Below are positions 59,574 through 64,000 of a stretch of 64,000 nt of DNA, piece after piece. Position numbers and translations under genes: made by a program. The notes below the pieces were generated by a model. It saw nothing but the letters and a program-made list of their open reading frames with translations, had not been told where the DNA came from and ran no database searches. Location of the stretch: contig CATIUR010000001.1 of assembly GCA_949592205.1 (NCBI GenBank), positions 69,049,559-69,113,558 of the forward strand, in the 5' to 3' direction. This DNA comes from Helichrysum umbraculigerum. Lineage: Eukaryota; Streptophyta; Magnoliopsida; Asterales; Asteraceae. How positions within the stretch are numbered: the stretch's first letter is position 1; every line of letters starts with the position of its first letter.

Positions 59574-60366
59574 TAAATAGAATCATCTTTTCTATCTCAA
59601 ATTGAACCGAAGAATGTGAAGGAATCATTGCAAGATTCTAATTGGGTCGACGCTATGCAAGAGCAACTTCAACAATTCGAGAAGCTGCAAGTGTGGGAAT
59701 TGGTTAAGGTATCAAAGGGTGTTCATCCTATTGGTACTCGTTGGGTCTTTCGAGTAAAGAAAGATGATCGTGGTGTGATTTCGAAGAATAAAGAAAGACT
59801 TGTGGTACAAGGGTTTACACAGATAGAGGGGTTAGACTATGATGAAGTTTTCGAGCCAGTTGCACGTTTGGAATCTATCAGAATATTTCATGCTTACGCC
59901 TCGTACAAAAAATTCAGGGTGTATGAACTGGACGTGAAAAATGCGTTTTTGTATGGAAAGGTAAATGAAGAGGTTTATGTCCGTCAACCTCCTGGATTTG
60001 AAGACACTGCTCATCCAGACTATGTCTACAAGTTAGACAAGGCATTGTACGGTCTTCATCAAGCTCCAAGGGCATGGTACGAGACATTATCGCAGAATTT
60101 GTTACAAAATGGATTTACTCTGGGGAAGATCGACAGTACACTCTTCATCAAAAAGTCAGCAAAGGATTTTCTTCTGTTATAGGTGTATGTGGATGACATC
60201 ATTTTGGGTCTACAAATGAGAAGTTGTGCCAAAAGTTCGAAAAGATCATGAAGTCCAAGTTTGAGATGAGAGCCACGGGAGAAGTTTCATGCTTCTTAGG
60301 TTTGTAGGTGGAGTAATCCGACAATGGAATTTTTATTCATCAGTCAAAGTATGCTAATGACATTTT

Positions 60367-61105
60367 TGTTGGAATAATGTCCAATATCATAACCAATTGG
60401 TAAGACTATCATTAAAAGTAAAGTCCTTTTTGGGTTGCCCTCAATGAACAGTCAAGAGAAAGATTAAGGGATAATATTAATTAGTATTAATATTATATTA
60501 GTTGATTTATTAATTTGTTAATTAATTAGAAATCAAAAGTAAATAAATAGGCGGAAGATTCTGGAAGCCAGATACCAACCGCCGGTTAGAAGGTCCAGCT
60601 GGCGGCTGGAAATTAGGGTTTTGAGGCGGTGGAGTACGCGGGTCAGAATTCGGGTACTTGGGCAGAAAGTTAACCCAACCGCCTATACCGTAACACATAG
60701 GAATTCGGGTACTTGGGCAGAATTCGGGTACTTGCAAAACCGTGGGGTTTTCTCTCCCATTATAAATAGGGGTCAAGCCTATACCATAACACATAGGAAT
60801 TTCATACGAATTTTCTAAGGGTTTCGAAAATTCTTCTTTCTCTGGGGTTTTTGGGTGTGATGCAGTAGAGGTATTCTACTTTGGATACTTGCCTCCAAGT
60901 AACGAAGCTCTGTTAGTTGGTCTGCGCGTGAGAAAGTGGTTTTCTCCAAGGTAAGTGTATTTCCTTATTTATCCAATTTGTTTATTGCACTATTTATTAA
61001 AGTTAAAGATCCCTTAGGGTTTTAGTTTCCTAATTGCCTTAGATTATTAAATTATTGTTATTCCGCTGCGTTATGATAATCTAGTTAGGGAATAGAAAAC
61101 CCAAA
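60367..61105 (+). mobile_element. LTR-D copy 2, complete solo LTR
   Basis: It begins TGTTGGAATAATGTCC at 60367 and continues past the truncation point of copy 1 to about 61105. ATTTT flanks both sides (60362-60366 and 61106-61110), and copia coding sequence resumes right after (GACTAAGTATAAGC). Between 60675 and 60735 the upstream boxes are replaced by short copies of neighbouring sequence. Confidence 0.75.
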
Positions 61106-61835
61106 ATTTTTGACTAAGTATAAGCTCCTTGACTGTTAAACTTTTGGGACTCCCATTGACATAAATCACAAGCTTGGACCTGCTTAAGAAGATGAAGATG
61201 CTAATGAGTGAGACTATCGATCAATGATTGGCTCGCTTATGTATCTCACTACTTCAAGACCAGATATCATGTTCCCCGTATCCATCTGTTCAAGATTTCA
61301 AGCAAAACCGAAGCATTCTCATGAGAAGGTTGTTAAGAGAATCTTCATTTATCTCAAATCGAAACCAACTCTTGCTCTCTAGTATTCCAATGAAGATAAC
61401 ATCGCTTTGATGGCCTACTCCGATTCAGATTACGGTGGTTGCAACATGGATAAAAAGTCTACGACTGTAGGATGTTAGTTTCTTGGAAGTCGCTTAGTCT
61501 CCAGGCAGTGCAAGAAGCAAACAACGGTTTCTACTTCAACAGCTGAAGCTGAATACATTGCTGCTGTTAGTTGCTGTTCACAGGTTCCCTGGATTCAGCA
61601 TCAAATGCAAGACTACGGGTTACTCTTAACTCTTACTGCTATTCATATTGAGAATACTGCTGCTATCTTAATCACACGCAATCCCGTACAACATTCTAAA
61701 ACAAAACATATTGGAATACGTTTTCACTTTATACGGGATTGCTATGAGAAGCATTTAATTGACTTGGTCCAAATCGATACCTCAAAACATAATTATGATC
61801 TTTTCACAAAAGCTTTTATCATGGTCTCGATTTGA

Positions 61836-62130
61836 AGAGCTTGTCTCTATGATCGGGATGCAAACTCCTGATCAGCATTGATATGTGACTTGGATTTTCT
61901 TTTGTATATTATCTGTTTTATTTGCCTTATTTGCTTAAGTTTAAAAAAAATAATAGGCAATAGCTAGTTCTTTTGTTCTCTCTTATGAACTTTAAGATAT
62001 GCACAGTTGCCAAAATACAAAAATAGATGTTGTGTTGTGTCTGTAAACAACTTGGGATATGATAATACATCAGGGGGCATGTATAAAATTGGAAATCTTA
62101 AGTTTTATGTTTGATGTGTCAGTAGGCTCA
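61836..62130 (+). other. 3' end of copia element 2
   Basis: Untranslated; ends in the purine tract CAGGGGGCATG (62071-62081) typical of copia elements. TGTATAAAATTGG follows and may be the first bases of a truncated 3' LTR. Confidence 0.5.
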
Positions 62131-62329
62131 ACTTACATTTTTAAAACAAATTTTCTAATGTTAGTGATAAAAATATAGAGTTTAACGGGTAAAAAGGTAA
62201 CTGGATAAATTTAAACGATATAGTGAATTATACTCTTTAAATACATGCGCCATTAACCTTTGATTTTACGGTGATAAAATAAATGAACCATAAGTGATAC
62301 TGTATATCTAAATTGCACAAAAGAGTCCA

Positions 62330-62640
62330 ATGAGGCCATATAGGTACTGGTTTAAGTTGTCAGTATAGCTTTGTAACTATCGGCTCGTAACTCCACGTGC
62401 GCATGTAAGTCCAAAACAGCTACACGATGAACTTGATTCCAAGATACTAACTTCCTAAACCAGGTTAAAAGATACACAATGTCGTACATATTAGTATTAT
62501 CCTATTTTCCTCTTTTGGTGAAGTGTCTAAGTACAGTATATGGCTGCGGTCATGTAAGTCCACATGTGCTTGTAAGTCTAAACGGCTATATACGTATTCA
62601 CTTGAATGTGCTTAGGCATGATCCAGTGCTAGTTATGTTC

Positions 62641-62697
<57 letters not shown>

Positions 62698-62830
62698 ATA
62701 TGTATGTATGTGTGTATATGTATAAGACACTGTCTTGAAATGAGACGTATAGTATACAGTTGTCGGATTGTAAGTCCGTATGTGCATGTGAGTCCAAACG
62801 ATTGTATACGTATCCTCAAGGATGTACTAA
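62330..62830. repeat. Three degenerate copies of a unit with GTAAGTCCA words, plus (TA)n
   Basis: Units at about 62370-62440, 62545-62610 and 62765-62815 share GTAAGTCC, a TGTGCATGTAAGTCC-like word and an AACGG/AACGATTGTATACGTAT-like end. A TA/TATG tract lies at 62646-62720. The frames here are repeat-derived. Confidence 0.6.
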
Positions 62831-63239
62831 TCTCATTTCAAGTTTATCATTTTAAAATCTTAGGATTAGTGGTAATCATTAATGCTATGTATGTATTGTG
62901 TATAATTCAGTAATGCACCATTTTTTACTAAGTGAGGTCTAACTTTTTGTCATTAGGATTAGAACTCGTGTTTTATTAATGTGTGTATGGGTTTAATATG
63001 GACAAACATACCGGTAATCGAAATAAAATTCACTATTTCCTAATAAAAGCATTTCAGTCTGATATGATCCTAAGCAGACCAAAAACAATACCGTCCCCCA
63101 AAAATATTTAAATTAAGTTAATTTCTCTATTTTTGCTTTTCGTACTTCTTAATTTTGCATTATAAAGAAAATCCAAAAAGATTTTATTTTCGTGTTATTT
63201 TTCTCCAAGTCACATATCAAGCTCAAATCGCATATCGCA

Positions 63240-64000
63240 AAATTTAAAAAGTTAAATGTATTTCGAAAAATCACCCAGTGTCAACCTGCGACACTTGACT
63301 AGTGCCGCAGGTAAGTGCCGCATTGTACAGTAAAGGTATAAATACCCCCAAGACTGCGGCACTATACCTCACACATTTTTCAAATTGATTGCGACACTTC
63401 CTGCGACACTGACTTGGCGACTGCGACACTTGGATTCCGAGAGGTTTTTCGATTTGTTTGCGATTTTGGACCGATAACTCTTCAATTCCTCTTCATATTC
63501 GTGTTCATCTTATTTAGATCTATCAATTGGTACATGTTTCATCTAATTCCACCGTGTATTTAGTGTTTAATCTTTGTTTGAAATTACAGGTTTAAGGGAT
63601 TTCGAGAATCGATTAAATTAACCTTATAGGTATTATTTGATGTTAAAACTTGTATATTTCGATTTCTGCATGTATTCCGCATCCTTTGATTAAGTTATTT
63701 TACGTTTGCCCCAATTTTGTACTTAATCGATTTTCTGGGCACGAAGACGTTCATCATTGCGACACTTAACTGCGACACTAATTTAAGAGTCACAGTTATT
63801 GTCAATTTTAAAAATTGCTAAGGGTTATAAACTGCGACACTAGATTAAGTGCCGCAGTCTTTGAAATAGGTTCTTCAAAATGCTTAAGTGTCAAACTGCT
63901 ACACTACTAAAGTGCCGCAAGAATTAATTAATTTATTTAATCCAAGTATTAACCTGCAACACTAAGCCAATGTCGCAGTTCCAAACTTGGAGTTTTTCAT
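63240..64000 (+). mobile_element. LTR-like promoter and leader with GCGACACT repeats, cut by window end
   Basis: The same words as in copia 2 recur: GCGACACT at about 63288, 63391, 63404 and 63423, variants GTGCCGC and GCGGCACT nearby, TATAAATA at 63337-63344, then many copies at 63755-64000. Sequence between them does not match copia 2, so this is a relative or another family using the same motif. No coding domain is inside the window. Confidence 0.5.

Larger units (their letters stand above)
54227..61835 (+). pseudogene. Copia element 2 gag-pol, heavily decayed, with internal duplication
   Basis: gag (54227-55180) has stops at 54578 and 54713 and shifts frame near 55140. A zinc knuckle near 55350 has lost one cysteine and carries a stop. 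A coiled-coil-like stretch (55680-55920) follows. Protease DSGCSRHMTG lies near 56390; integrase at 56940-57580 with D positions near 56983 and 57172 and the E region near 57283; reverse transcriptase at 58157-58950, repeated at 59574-60366; RNase H at 61140-61835 with SDSDYGG and STAEAEYIAA. Both RT copies have the same stop just before YVDD (58763, 60180). The polyprotein is a dead Ty1/copia retrotransposon. The 3' end at 61835 leads into a purine tract near 62070. Confidence 0.9.

Noticed and set aside
62479..62913. 144-codon frame after copia 2
   Set aside because: It runs through the (TA)n/TATG tract and the degenerate repeats; no domain.

Overview
The window looks like AT-rich nuclear DNA of a eudicot plant. 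Asteraceae is my best guess, from the style of the LTR ends and from the Athila, Tat and copia element types present; that guess is inference. Almost the whole 64 kb is a nest of decayed LTR retrotransposons, solo LTRs, small inverted-repeat elements and microsatellites. The only host-type gene seen is a receptor-kinase fragment. No bacterial-style operon, CRISPR array, rRNA or tRNA gene was recognised.

Layout. (a) 1-10.8 kb: tandem array of an Athila-like family (family A): internal 3' end (1-911), LTR-A1 (912-6529, split by a 3.27 kb solo LTR of family C with a 5-bp target duplication), a gag-pol-less internal region (6530-8818) and LTR-A2 (8819-10788). (b) 10.8-18.6 kb: Athila-type gag-pol in one reading frame with nine in-frame stops, a polypurine tract, and LTR-B1 of a different family. 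(c) 18.1-31.3 kb: minus-strand Tat-clade Ty3/gypsy element with 2.3-kb LTRs. Its gag-pol is broken by frameshifts and stops, but it carries an apparently intact four-exon gene on the opposite strand (20560-22030). Its LTRs contain about 0.5 kb of family-B LTR, so the junction with the Athila element is seamless. (d) 31.3-33.2 kb: truncated family-C LTR in the opposite orientation, with an array of 21 small hairpins. (e) 33.2-36.1 kb: AT-rich DNA with degenerate minisatellites and no gene. (f) 36.1-46.4 kb: decayed minus-strand Ty1/copia element, carrying a solo LTR of family B, which itself carries a 1.55-kb non-autonomous LTR element with a perfect target duplication and an initiator-Met primer site. 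(g) 46.5-48.4 kb: six exons (transmembrane plus complete kinase) of an S-domain-type receptor-like kinase on the minus strand, with no ectodomain exon. (h) 48.7-53.2 kb: an element with terminal inverted repeats, then three related TIR elements seated in (TA)n tracts. (i) 53.2-62.1 kb: decayed plus-strand Ty1/copia element whose reverse transcriptase segment is tandemly duplicated together with an inserted LTR (family D). (j) 62.1-64 kb: degenerate repeats, then the promoter side of another LTR-like sequence.

The strongest candidates for something undescribed are structural: the intact intron-containing antisense gene inside the dead Tat element; the hairpin array with compensating stem changes in LTR-C2; smaller sets of repeated hairpins at 16.55-16.76 kb and 22.42-22.73 kb; and short family-specific inverted repeats just upstream of the TATA box in several unrelated LTRs, which in the second copia element also fill the untranslated leader. 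All alignments were made by eye, so coordinates of repeat edges are approximate unless target duplications are stated.
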